This document shows positions 8,359 through 16,254 of a stretch of DNA of 64,000 nt, in pieces. The translations under genes were made by a program, and so were the position numbers. The DNA is from Methyloversatilis discipulorum (lineage in GTDB: Bacteria > Pseudomonadota > Gammaproteobacteria > Burkholderiales > Rhodocyclaceae). The stretch is taken from NCBI RefSeq assembly GCF_000385375.1, contig NZ_ARVV01000001.1:3596001-3660000 (forward strand), given 5' to 3'. The notes below the pieces were generated by a model. The model was not told the DNA's origin and made no database searches. It saw only the letters and a program-made list of their open reading frames with translations. Within the stretch, counting starts at the first letter, position 1; the number at the start of each line of letters is the position of its first letter.

Positions 8359-9450
8359 TCAGACGTTGAACAGGAAGTTCAGCACGTCGCCGTCCTTGAC
8401 CACGTATTCCTTGCCTTCGGCGCGCATCTTGCCGGCTTCCTTCGCGCCCTGTTCGCCCTTGAAGGCGATGAAGTCGTCGAAGGCGATGGTCTGGGCGCGG
8501 ATGAAGCCGCGCTCGAAGTCGGTGTGGATGACGCCGGCCGCCTGCGGTGCGGTGTCGCCCTTGTGGATGGTCCAGGCGCGCACTTCCTTCACACCCGCGG
8601 TGAAGTAGGTCTGCAGGCCCAGCAGGTCGTAGCCGGCGCGGATCAGCCGGTTCAGGCCCGGCTCTTCGAGGCCGAGATCGGCCAGGAAGGCCTTCTTGTC
8701 CTCGTCGTCGAGGTCGGCCAGCTCGGCCTCGATCTTCGCGCACACCGCCACCACCGGCGCACCTTCCTTCGCCGCGAATTCGCGCAGGCGGTCGAGGTAG
8801 GGGTTGTTGTCGAAGCCGTCTTCGAGCACGTTGCCGACATACATGGCCGGCTTGATCGTCAGCAGGCACATCGGTTTCACGATGGCCTTGTCGTCGTCCG
8901 ACAGGTTCAGCGTGCGCGCCGGCTTGCCTTCGTTCAGGTGCGGCAGCAGCTTTTCCAGCACGGCGACCAGCTTGGCGGCGTCCTTGTCGCCGGCGCGCGC
9001 CTTCTTGGTGTCGCGCGCAATGGTGCGTTCGACGGCGGCGAGGTCGGCCAGCGCCAGTTCGGTCACGATGGTTTCGATGTCGGCGATCGGATCGACGCGA
9101 CCATTCACGTGCACCACGTTCTCGTCGTCGAAGCAGCGCACCACGTTCACGATGGCGTCGGTTTCGCGGATATTGGCGAGGAACTGGTTACCCAGGCCTT
9201 CGCCCTTGCTGGCACCGGCGACCAGACCGGCGATGTCGACGAATTCGACGATGGCCGGCTGTATCTTCTGCGGCTTCACGATTTCGGAAAGCTGGGCCAG
9301 ACGCGGGTCCGGCACCTCGACGATGCCGACGTTGGGCTCGATCGTGCAGAACGGGTAGTTCTCGGCGGCGATGCCGGCCTTGGTGAGCGCATTGAAAAGC
9401 GTGGACTTGCCGACGTTGGGCAGGCCGACGATGCCGCATTTGAGGCTCAT
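8359..9450 (-). CDS. ychF: Redox/ribosome-associated ATPase YchF
   Basis: An Obg-type P-loop protein that, unlike its relatives, prefers ATP and binds ribosomes; it is linked to stress responses. The 363 residues have the usual layout: G1 GLPNVGKST (about residues 8-16), the switch region [13 protein letters not shown]3 DIAGLVAGA, a coiled-coil insertion, and a C-terminal TGS domain containing [21 protein letters not shown] and ending DVLNFLFNV. The length is that of the Escherichia coli protein. AAGGAA precedes the ATG. It follows pth with a 15-base gap, a pairing conserved in many proteobacteria. Confidence 0.97.
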   Translation of the reverse strand: MSLKCGIVGLPNVGKSTLFNALTKAGIAAENYPFCTIEPNVGIVEVPDPRLAQLSEIVKPQKIQPAIVEFVDIAGLVAGASKGEGLGNQFLANIRETDAIVNVVRCFDDENVVHVNGRVDPIADIETIVTELALADLAAVERTIARDTKKARAGDKDAAKLVAVLEKLLPHLNEGKPARTLNLSDDDKAIVKPMCLLTIKPAMYVGNVLEDGFDNNPYLDRLREFAAKEGAPVVAVCAKIEAELADLDDEDKKAFLADLGLEEPGLNRLIRAGYDLLGLQTYFTAGVKEVRAWTIHKGDTAPQAAGVIHTDFERGFIRAQTIAFDDFIAFKGEQGAKEAGKMRAEGKEYVVKDGDVLNFLFNV

Positions 9451-9465
9451 GTCTGGATTCCTTGA

Positions 9466-10092
9466 TTAGGCACTCTTGGGCGCCTTGCCGGCGCCGGGCT
9501 TCGCATTGAGCAGGGTGGACACGCGCGTCCAGTCGCCAGCGGCAATCATCGGCCAGGCGTCGAGCGCACGCTCGATGGCGGCGTCGATGTCGCGCTGTTC
9601 CTCGATGCGCGGACGGTGCAGTACATAGTCGGCCACTTCCGACCCCGGCGCCAGCTGGCGCGGGTGACCGATGCCGATGCGCAGCCGCCAGTAGTCGTTG
9701 CTGGCCAGGTGGGCGCTGATGTCCTTCAGTCCGTTGTGACCGCCGAGGCCGCCGCCGAACTTCAGGCGCAGTTCGCCCGGCTGGATGTCGAGCTCATCGT
9801 GCACCACCAGTATTTCAGCCGGTGCGATGCGGAAGAAGCGGGCAAGCGCACCGACCGACTGGCCGGAGCGGTTCATGAAGGTCTGCGGCAGCAGTATTGT
9901 GATGCCGTCGGCACGCGACGAACCGGTGAAGCCGTTGAATCGCGCTTCACGGTTGAGCGTGACGCCCAGCTTGCGTGCCAGCCCCTCACAAAACCAAAAC
10001 CCGGCGTTGTGCCGGGTTTCGGAATAGTCCGGACCGGGGTTGCCCAGTCCGACGACGAGCCGGGGCACGGCTTTGGAACCGTTCCCGGACAT
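9466..10092 (-). CDS. pth: Peptidyl-tRNA hydrolase
   Basis: Recycles peptidyl-tRNA released from stalled ribosomes by cutting the ester bond. The 208-residue protein has VVGLGNPGPDYSETRHNAGF with the catalytic His, FMNRSGQSV with the substrate-binding Asn, VVHDELDIQPG with the catalytic Asp, and GGHNGLKDI. The C-terminus has about ten extra residues rich in Ala, Gly and Lys. The start follows the rplY stop by 9 bases, so the two are probably co-transcribed. Confidence 0.97.
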   Translation of the reverse strand: MSGNGSKAVPRLVVGLGNPGPDYSETRHNAGFWFCEGLARKLGVTLNREARFNGFTGSSRADGITILLPQTFMNRSGQSVGALARFFRIAPAEILVVHDELDIQPGELRLKFGGGLGGHNGLKDISAHLASNDYWRLRIGIGHPRQLAPGSEVADYVLHRPRIEEQRDIDAAIERALDAWPMIAAGDWTRVSTLLNAKPGAGKAPKSA

Positions 10093-10101
10093 CGTCTGTA
10101 C

Positions 10102-10713
10102 TTACTTCTCTTCGCCGCCTTCGGCCGCGGCAGCTTCGTCAGCCTTGGCGCCGCGCGGCAGCGTCACGGTGGCGATCACCGGATCGGTGCCGTGGGTCAG
10201 CGCTTCGACACCGGCCGGCAGCTTGATCTGCGACACGTGGACCGACTGGCCGACCGACAGGCCGGACAGATCGACTTCGATGAATTCCGGCAGCTGGCTG
10301 GGCAGGCACTGGACGTCGATCTCGTTCATCACGTGCGACACGATGCCACCCTGCAGCTTGACGCCCGGGGCCACGTCGGCATTGATGAAGTGGAACGGCA
10401 CCTTGGTGTGCAGCTTGTGCGTGGCATCGACGCGCTGGAAGTCGACATGCAGCACCTGCAGCTTGTAGGCGTGCATCTGGGTGTCGCGCAGCAGCACGGT
10501 TTCCTTCGTGCCTTCGACGTTCAGCGTCAGCACGGATGCGTGGAAGGCTTCCTTGCGCAGGGCGTGGAAGATTTCGTTGTGGTCGAGCGTGATCGGCGTG
10601 GCGGGCTTGTCGCCGCCGTAGATGATGGCCGGGACCTGGTCGGCGCGACGCAGGCGGCGGCTCGCTCCGGTGCCCTGCGCATCGCGCTTCTTGACGTTCA
10701 TTTCGATGGACAT
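10102..10713 (-). CDS. rplY: 50S ribosomal protein L25/general stress protein Ctc
   Basis: Binds 5S rRNA in the large ribosomal subunit. This is the long Ctc-type form (203 residues): an N-terminal L25 domain with [20 protein letters not shown] and a C-terminal beta domain containing [14 protein letters not shown] and [12 protein letters not shown] segments. It ends in an acidic Ala/Glu tail, common in proteobacterial versions. AGGAG lies 7 bases before the ATG. The order prs-rplY-pth-ychF is the classic proteobacterial arrangement. Confidence 0.97.
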   Translation of the reverse strand: MSIEMNVKKRDAQGTGASRRLRRADQVPAIIYGGDKPATPITLDHNEIFHALRKEAFHASVLTLNVEGTKETVLLRDTQMHAYKLQVLHVDFQRVDATHKLHTKVPFHFINADVAPGVKLQGGIVSHVMNEIDVQCLPSQLPEFIEVDLSGLSVGQSVHVSQIKLPAGVEALTHGTDPVIATVTLPRGAKADEAAAAEGGEEK

Positions 10714-10733
10714 GATGACTCCTGGTGGATGAA

Positions 10734-10757
10734 GGGTCGCCCGCGACCAGGCGACCC
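10734..10757. terminator. 8-bp perfect hairpin between prs and rplY
   Basis: GGGTCGCC and GGCGACCC pair perfectly around an 8-base loop in the 61-base gap between prs and rplY. No T-run follows on the minus strand, so it may attenuate or process the message rather than stop it. Confidence 0.4.
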
Positions 10758-10774
10758 GGGGTGTCCCGCTTCAA

Positions 10775-11725
10775 TTACTCCATGAAGAGGGACGAAACGG
10801 ATTCCTCGTTGCTGATGCGCAGCAGGGTTTCGGCCAGCAGCTCGGCGATGGACACGACACGGATGCGGCCGCAGGCCTGGGCGGCCGGCGACAGCGGGAT
10901 GGTGTCGGTCACGACCAGCTGGTCGAGATCGGAATTCTGGATGCGATTGACGGCCTCGCCCGACAGCACGGCGTGCGTACAGTAGGCCAGCACGCGGGCG
11001 GCGCCGTGCTCCTTCAGCGCCTGCGCCGCCTTGCACAGCGTGCCGGCGGTGTCGACCATGTCGTCCATGATGACGCAGGTGCGGCCGGTCACGTCGCCGA
11101 TGATGTTCATCACTTCGGACACGTTCGCCTTCGGGCGACGCTTGTCGATGATGGCGAGATCGCACTCGAGACGCTTGGCAAAGGCACGTGCGCGCACCAC
11201 GCCGCCGACGTCGGGCGAAACGGCCATCAGGTTCGGATATTCCTGCTTCCAGATGTCGCCAAGCAGGATGGGCGTGGCGTAGATGTTGTCGACCGGGATG
11301 TCGAAGAAGCCCTGGATCTGGTCGGCGTGGAGGTCCACCGTCAGCAGGCGCTGCACGCCCACGGCCTGCAGCATGTTTGCCACCACCTTGGCGGTGATCG
11401 GCACGCGCGCGCTGCGCGGGCGGCGATCCTGGCGGGCGTAGCCGAAATAGGGCATCGCCGCGGTGATGCGGCCGGCCGAGGCGCGCTTCAGCGCATCGAC
11501 CAGGATGACCAGTTCCATCAGGCTGTCGTTGGTCGGCGCACAGGTCGATTGCAGCACGAACACGTCCTTGCCGCGGACGTTCTCGAGGATTTCGACGTTG
11601 ACTTCGCCGTCGGAGAAACGGCCCACCTGCGCGCGGCCGAGCGACATGTTGAGCCGCTTGGCAACGTCCGCCGCCAGTTTGGGGTTGGCGTTGCCGGTAA
11701 AGATCATCAGGCTGTCGTAAGCCAT
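10775..11725 (-). CDS. prs: Ribose-phosphate pyrophosphokinase
   Basis: Makes phosphoribosyl pyrophosphate from ribose 5-phosphate and ATP, feeding purine, pyrimidine, histidine, tryptophan and NAD synthesis. At 316 residues it has [10 protein letters not shown] at the start, [17 protein letters not shown], the flexible-loop [27 protein letters not shown] and the PRPP-binding [13 protein letters not shown]. These are all class I features. A modest GAGGCAGC ribosome site precedes the ATG. It is the first gene of the run towards ychF. Confidence 0.98.
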   Translation of the reverse strand: MAYDSLMIFTGNANPKLAADVAKRLNMSLGRAQVGRFSDGEVNVEILENVRGKDVFVLQSTCAPTNDSLMELVILVDALKRASAGRITAAMPYFGYARQDRRPRSARVPITAKVVANMLQAVGVQRLLTVDLHADQIQGFFDIPVDNIYATPILLGDIWKQEYPNLMAVSPDVGGVVRARAFAKRLECDLAIIDKRRPKANVSEVMNIIGDVTGRTCVIMDDMVDTAGTLCKAAQALKEHGAARVLAYCTHAVLSGEAVNRIQNSDLDQLVVTDTIPLSPAAQACGRIRVVSIAELLAETLLRISNEESVSSLFME

Positions 11726-11830
11726 GCTGCCTCGCGAAACTCGGTGATTGCTGAATTGAAACCGGGAGAACCGGTCCTGCTCTTTCCAGGCGGATGACCG
11801 GTTTCAACCCGTCGGCATGCCTGCTGCCCT

Positions 11831-11873
11831 GAAAACACATCGGGCAGGCCCGCACTCCCTGCGGGCCCGCCCG
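11831..11873 (-). terminator. Hairpin terminator downstream of tRNA-Gln
   Basis: On the minus strand a 14-bp stem with one G-U pair (11841-11854 with 11860-11873, loop of 5) begins 9 bases past the tRNA and is followed by a weak T-rich stretch (ATGTGTTTTC). Position and structure fit a terminator of the tRNA transcript; it also separates it from prs. Confidence 0.65.
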
Positions 11874-11881
11874 ATCAAATT

Positions 11882-11958
11882 TGGCTGAGGAGGAAGGATT
11901 CGAACCTTCGAATGCCGGAATCAAAATCCGGTGCCTTGACCAACTTGGCGACTCCCCA
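11882..11958 (-). tRNA. tRNA-Gln, anticodon UUG
   Basis: The minus strand reads TGGGGAG at the 5' end pairing with CTCCTCA before a G discriminator and an encoded CCA. It has a 5-bp anticodon stem CCGGA/TCCGG around TTTTGAT (anticodon TTG at positions 34-36) and a T arm with GGTTCGAATCC. The length is 77 bases with CCA. It lies between ispE and prs in the same direction as both, an arrangement seen in many beta- and gammaproteobacteria. Confidence 0.97.
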
Positions 11959-11999
11959 AACTCTGCATCGACCGCGTCGCGCTCCTGCGCCACACGGCG

Positions 12000-12896
12000 T
12001 CAAACCTGTGCAGTCATCCGGTACAGCGGGTGCTCGTCCAGCCCCTGTGCAACGAATCCCTGCCAGCCCGCCGGCCACGATGCCGACGACGCCTTCATCA
12101 AATCCTGTGCTGCCTGCAGATCGGCGCATTGTACAAACACGCACGCGCCCGAACCGCTCATTCTTACCGCGCCACGCCCGGCCAGTGCCGCCAGCATGTC
12201 GATGGCCTGTCTGACTTCCGGGTACAGCCTTGCCGCGACCGGCTCAAGATCGTTGCGCCCGAAAAGCGCCGCCGAGTCGGCTGCTGCAGCAAAGTCCGCT
12301 ATTGTGCAAGCTTCAGTATTTCGTGTCAATTCCGGGTCGGCAAAAATCCGTGGCGTCGGTACCGACACGCCGGGCGCCACGACGAGGTAGGCCGCCGGCC
12401 GCAGTTCGAGCGGCTGCAACAGCTCGCCAACGCCCTCGGCGAAGGCGCTGCGACCGAACACGAAAACCGGCACGTCGGCCCCCAGCCGCAGCCCCAGCGC
12501 CTGCAGCCGCGCGCGCGGCAGATCAAGTTCCCACAGTCGGTTCAAGGCCAGCAGCACGGTCGCGGCGTCGGAACTGCCGCCGCCGACGCCACCGCCCATC
12601 GGCAGCCGCTTGTCCAGTTCGATGTCCACGCCACGCCGGCAGCCGGTTTCCGTCTGCAGCAGGCGGGCAGCACGCACGCACAGGTCGTCGGCCTCGGGCA
12701 CGCCGGGCAGCGGGTTGACGCGCCTCACCTCGCCATCGTCCCGTGGCGAGAAGCGCAGACGGTCGCCGAAATCGACGAAGCGGAAGGCGGTCTGCAGCAG
12801 ATGGTAGCCATCCGGGCGGCGGCCGGTCACGTGCAGGAACAGATTGATCTTGGCCGGCGCGTCGAGCCAGACCTGCCAGTCGATACGCGCAGTCAC
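12000..12896 (-). CDS. ispE: 4-diphosphocytidyl-2-C-methyl-D-erythritol kinase
   Basis: Fourth enzyme of the MEP isoprenoid pathway; phosphorylates CDP-methylerythritol. It is a GHMP kinase of 298 residues: APAKINLFLHVTGRRPDGYH at the start and the ATP-binding glycine loop LPMGGGVGGGSSDAA in the middle. A third GHMP motif RMSGSGACVF lies near the end. Translation starts at GTG (12894-12896), which overlaps the lolB stop as GTGA, so it is coupled to lolB. The ispE-tRNA-Gln-prs order follows. Confidence 0.96.
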   Translation of the reverse strand: MTARIDWQVWLDAPAKINLFLHVTGRRPDGYHLLQTAFRFVDFGDRLRFSPRDDGEVRRVNPLPGVPEADDLCVRAARLLQTETGCRRGVDIELDKRLPMGGGVGGGSSDAATVLLALNRLWELDLPRARLQALGLRLGADVPVFVFGRSAFAEGVGELLQPLELRPAAYLVVAPGVSVPTPRIFADPELTRNTEACTIADFAAAADSAALFGRNDLEPVAARLYPEVRQAIDMLAALAGRGAVRMSGSGACVFVQCADLQAAQDLMKASSASWPAGWQGFVAQGLDEHPLYRMTAQV

Positions 12897-13477
12897 GGCA
12901 ACGGGTACCAGGCGTCGATGCGCAGACGGAAGCTGTGTTCGCCGTCGCTGGCGTCGATCTGTCGCGGCAGCGCGTCCGGGCTTTCACCGTCGTACTCGGT
13001 GAATTCGACCCGCCAGGACTGTTCGGTCAGCACCGCGACACGGCCGGCGGCGTCGCGCGACCGCACGTCGGCACTCCCCGGCCGACCGGTCACCCAGTAG
13101 GCGGCCCGCGACAGCGGCAGTTCGGCGCCGAACACCGCACGCGACAGTTCGTCGAGCGTCGCCGCCTCGGTGACGCGCTGGCGCTCGTCGATCAGGCGCA
13201 CCCCCTGCTCGTCGCGCACCAGCTGCGCCAATACCTTGCCGAGTGGTCCGTTGATCTGCAGCTCGTCGCGATCGCGGGCATGCTGCCAGTCCAGCGCCGC
13301 CGAGGCGGTCTGTTCGGGCCCTTTCACGACGAAGCGCCCGCTCAGCGAAAAAGCGGGATTGACCGCGTCACGCGCACGTTCGCGCAGCGCGAGCACCTGC
13401 GGATCTTCGACAGCCGGCGGCGGCAGCGCGGCACAACCGGCCAGCGCCAGAGCGCCGGCACACAGCAGCACGCGCAT
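12893..13477 (-). CDS. lolB: Outer-membrane lipoprotein insertion factor LolB
   Basis: Receives lipoproteins from LolA in the periplasm and inserts them into the outer membrane. It is itself a lipoprotein: MRVLLCAGALALAGCAA carries the LAGC lipobox with Cys15. The residue after the Cys is Ala, not Asp, which fits outer-membrane sorting. The fold region includes FSLSGRFVVKG, INGPLGKVLAQL and the LSRAAYWVTGRPG stretch. It has 194 residues. The start at 13477 shares one base with the upstream TPR gene stop, and its stop overlaps ispE. In-frame starts upstream would extend into the TPR gene and remove the lipobox from the N-terminus. Confidence 0.93.
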   Translation of the reverse strand: MRVLLCAGALALAGCAALPPPAVEDPQVLALRERARDAVNPAFSLSGRFVVKGPEQTASAALDWQHARDRDELQINGPLGKVLAQLVRDEQGVRLIDERQRVTEAATLDELSRAVFGAELPLSRAAYWVTGRPGSADVRSRDAAGRVAVLTEQSWRVEFTEYDGESPDALPRQIDASDGEHSFRLRIDAWYPLP

Positions 13478-15216
13478 CACGGGATGTAGCGCTTGATGGT
13501 CGATTCCAGCGCGGCGTTGTCCGGATGCTGTGCAGCAACCGTGCGCCACAGCTTCTCGGCGTCCTCGCGACGACCGAGCAGCCACTGCACTTCGCCGAGG
13601 TGAGCGGCGATTTCCGGGTCGGGCCGGATCGCGAAAGCGCGCTCCAGATAGGTCAGGGCGCCGTTCAGATCGCCGCGCCGGAACAGCACCCAGCCCATGC
13701 TGTCGAGAATGAAAGGGTCATCCGGCGCCAGTTCGAGCCCCTTGGCGATCAGCGCCTGCGCCTCGTCGAGGCGGATGTTGCGATCGGCGAGCGAATAGCC
13801 GAGTGCGTTGTAGGCATGGGCATGATCCGGTTTCACCTCGATCACCCGGCGCAGACGCTGTTCGGCGACCTCGATGCGGTTCTGCCGCTCGGCGATCATC
13901 GCCGTCTCGTACAGCAGTTCCGCATTGTCCGGCTGCGCCACCAGCGCCTCCTCGAGCACGGCGTAACCTTCCTCGACCCGGTTCGCATCGCGCAGCAGCT
14001 GGAATTCCATCAGCGCCGAACGCGCCTTGTCGCCACCCGGCCGCGCGGCCAGTTCGCGCAGGTGGGCACGCGCTTCGTCGAGCCGCCCGGTGCGGCTGAG
14101 CAGCAGCACGTAACGCCCTTGCGCGCCGAGGTAGTGGTCCCCCTGCCCGACCTGGCGATACCAGTCGAGCGCTTCGTCCGGCTGCTTCAGCTCCTCGGCC
14201 AACTGACCGAGATAGAGCTTGATCAGGTTCATGTCCTGATAGCGCAGCGTCAGCAGCCGCTTGAAATAGGTCTGCGCGCCAGCGTAGTCCTGCATCTGCA
14301 TCGCCAGCACGCCGACCGCGAACACGACGTCCGGATTGTTCGGCGCGCCGCCGAGGATGTTCTCGAACTGCTTGCGCGCCTCGGGGAAATTGCGTTCGGC
14401 GACCAGCGAACGTGCATATTGCAGCCGCACGTCGCGCGCCTGCGGATACTTCTTCAGGTAGTCACCCATCAGCCGGGTTGCCGCGTGCGGATCGCTTTCG
14501 GCGGTGGCCTGCGCCTTCAGCAGCAGGCCGGGCTCCCATTCCGGGCGCATGTCGTGCGCCTTGGTCGCATCGGCCAGTGCACGCTTCGGCTCGCGCGCCT
14601 GCATCGCTGCCTGTGAGCGCGCGAACCATGCTTCCGGGTACTGCAGATAGGGCTCGGTCAGGCGATCGACCATGGCCAGCACCTCGGCCTTGTCCGACAG
14701 GCGCCCCAGCACACGGTTGAGCCGCAGCAGACTTTCGCCTATCTGGTTGCCCTCCTGCGCGAGCAGGCTGGCGAGTTGCGGTTCGAGTTCCTGCGGCCGG
14801 TTCGCGTTGACCAGCAGGCCGGTCAGCATCTGCCGCGCCTGTACCGACTCGGGATCAAGTTCCAGCCAGAGCTGGGTGGCCTGCAGCGCGATGTCGTTCT
14901 GCCGGCTGAAGGCCGATATTTCGGCCGCGCGTTTGGCGATGCGCGGGTCGCGGGTCGACTGCGCCAGATCCATATAGGCGGATGCCGACAGACCCAGTTC
15001 GCCGCGCTGTGCCGCCACCTCGCCGAGCAGCAGCTGATAGGTGATCTGGCGCGTCAGTTCGATTTCGGGCAGCTGCGGTGCGCGTGGCGGCGCGGCCTCT
15101 GCCGGAGCCTCGGTCGGCGCAGCCGCCACCGGCGGCCGCTTGGCGGTCTGCGCGCAGGCGCCGAGCACGAGAGGAAGAAGGACAGCGAGCAGGAGGGGTC
15201 GGGTCGTCATGGGCAT
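13477..15216 (-). CDS. TPR-repeat outer-membrane lipoprotein
   Basis: A 579-residue predicted lipoprotein. The leader MTTRPLLLAVLLPLVLGACA has lipobox LGAC, followed by an Ala/Pro-rich linker and then tetratricopeptide repeats to the end; the clearest are around ALADATKAHDMRPEWEPGLL, AYNALGYSLADRNIRLDEAQ and ALTYLERAFAIRPDPEIAAH. No enzymatic domain is seen. The same gene upstream of lolB-ispE is common in betaproteobacteria, where its function is not defined. Starts at 15216 and 15210 are both possible; neither has a strong ribosome site. It is divergent from mutM. Confidence 0.85.
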   Translation of the reverse strand: MPMTTRPLLLAVLLPLVLGACAQTAKRPPVAAAPTEAPAEAAPPRAPQLPEIELTRQITYQLLLGEVAAQRGELGLSASAYMDLAQSTRDPRIAKRAAEISAFSRQNDIALQATQLWLELDPESVQARQMLTGLLVNANRPQELEPQLASLLAQEGNQIGESLLRLNRVLGRLSDKAEVLAMVDRLTEPYLQYPEAWFARSQAAMQAREPKRALADATKAHDMRPEWEPGLLLKAQATAESDPHAATRLMGDYLKKYPQARDVRLQYARSLVAERNFPEARKQFENILGGAPNNPDVVFAVGVLAMQMQDYAGAQTYFKRLLTLRYQDMNLIKLYLGQLAEELKQPDEALDWYRQVGQGDHYLGAQGRYVLLLSRTGRLDEARAHLRELAARPGGDKARSALMEFQLLRDANRVEEGYAVLEEALVAQPDNAELLYETAMIAERQNRIEVAEQRLRRVIEVKPDHAHAYNALGYSLADRNIRLDEAQALIAKGLELAPDDPFILDSMGWVLFRRGDLNGALTYLERAFAIRPDPEIAAHLGEVQWLLGRREDAEKLWRTVAAQHPDNAALESTIKRYIP

Positions 15217-15258
15217 GATCGCCAGTGGCCAGGGTGATTTCGCAACGGACTGAAGCGC

Positions 15259-15287
15259 TTACGGCCTTTGAGTGTGACGGCTAGAAT
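15259..15287 (+). promoter_or_regulatory. Candidate sigma-70 promoter for mutM
   Basis: TTACGG and TAGAAT are separated by 17 bases in the divergent region, about 110 bases before the mutM start. The -10 is a good match and the -35 is poor. Confidence 0.35.
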
Positions 15288-15395
15288 TCGTTGCAGCGCC
15301 CCCGGCGCACCGCCCTATGCGGCGCCAATGCCGGAAACGGCTTCGATCTTATTCCAAAACACGTCCCCGCCGCCGTGCCGCGGCTCACCTTTCCG

Positions 15396-16208
15396 ATGCC
15401 TGAACTGCCAGAAGTCGAAGTGACACGCCGTGGCATTGCCGCGCCCCTGACCGGTCGCGTGGCGACCGCGGTCACGCTCCGCAACGCGCGGCTGCGCTGG
15501 CCGGTGCCCGCCGACCTGCCCGCCACGCTGCCCGGCCAGACGCTGCGCGACATCGACCGGCGTGCCAAATACCTGCTGCTGCGCTTCGACCGCGGCACGC
15601 TCATCCTGCACCTCGGCATGTCCGGCAGCCTGCGCGTGCTCGACCGCGACGTGCCGGCGGCCACGCACGATCATGTCGACATCGTCTTCGGCGACCGCGT
15701 GCTGCGGCTGCGCGATCCACGCCGCTTCGGCGCGGTGCTGTGGCACGAGGGCGCCGACGCGACCCACCCGCTGCTCGCCGGCCTCGGTCCCGAGCCGCTG
15801 GGCGACGATTTCAGCGCCGCCGGGCTGCACGCCGCACTGACGCGGCGGCAATGCGCGATCAAGCTGGCCATCATGGACAGCGCGGTGGTGGTCGGCGTCG
15901 GCAACATTTACGCGTCGGAGAGCCTGTTCCGTGCCCGCCTGCGCCCGGGCATGGCGGCCCGGCGCCTGACCCGGCCGCAGTGCGCGCGTCTGCACGACGA
16001 GATCCGCGCCACGCTGCGCGACGCGCTCGACGCCGGCGGCAGCACGCTGCGCGACTTCATGCATGCCGACGGCGAACCCGGCTATTTCCAGCAGTCCTAT
16101 TTCGTCTACGGACGGGATGGCCAGCCCTGCCGCGTCTGCGGCACGGCGGTGCGCAACCGCCGGATGGGCGGACGTTCGACCTTCTTCTGTCCTACCTGCC
16201 AGCGATAG
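15396..16208 (+). CDS. mutM: Formamidopyrimidine-DNA glycosylase (Fpg/MutM)
   Basis: Removes 8-oxoguanine and ring-opened purines from DNA and nicks the abasic site. The start is fixed by PELPEVEVTRRG, because the mature N-terminal Pro is the catalytic nucleophile and Glu follows. The 270-residue protein also shows RAKYLLL with the conserved Lys, LGMSGSLRV, VVGVGNIYASESLF (helix-two-turn-helix) and a C-terminal zinc finger CRVCG...FFCPTCQ. All key residues are present. The usual length is about 270. Confidence 0.97.
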   Translation: MPELPEVEVTRRGIAAPLTGRVATAVTLRNARLRWPVPADLPATLPGQTLRDIDRRAKYLLLRFDRGTLILHLGMSGSLRVLDRDVPAATHDHVDIVFGDRVLRLRDPRRFGAVLWHEGADATHPLLAGLGPEPLGDDFSAAGLHAALTRRQCAIKLAIMDSAVVVGVGNIYASESLFRARLRPGMAARRLTRPQCARLHDEIRATLRDALDAGGSTLRDFMHADGEPGYFQQSYFVYGRDGQPCRVCGTAVRNRRMGGRSTFFCPTCQR

Positions 16209-16254
16209 CGCGCAGCGCCTGTGCTAGATTGACATTTGCGTGGAGGAGACGGCG

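Noticed and set aside
11882..11958. tRNA-Gln as an attachment site for an integrated element
   Set aside because: No integrase, no direct repeat of the tRNA end and no change of gene style is seen on either side.
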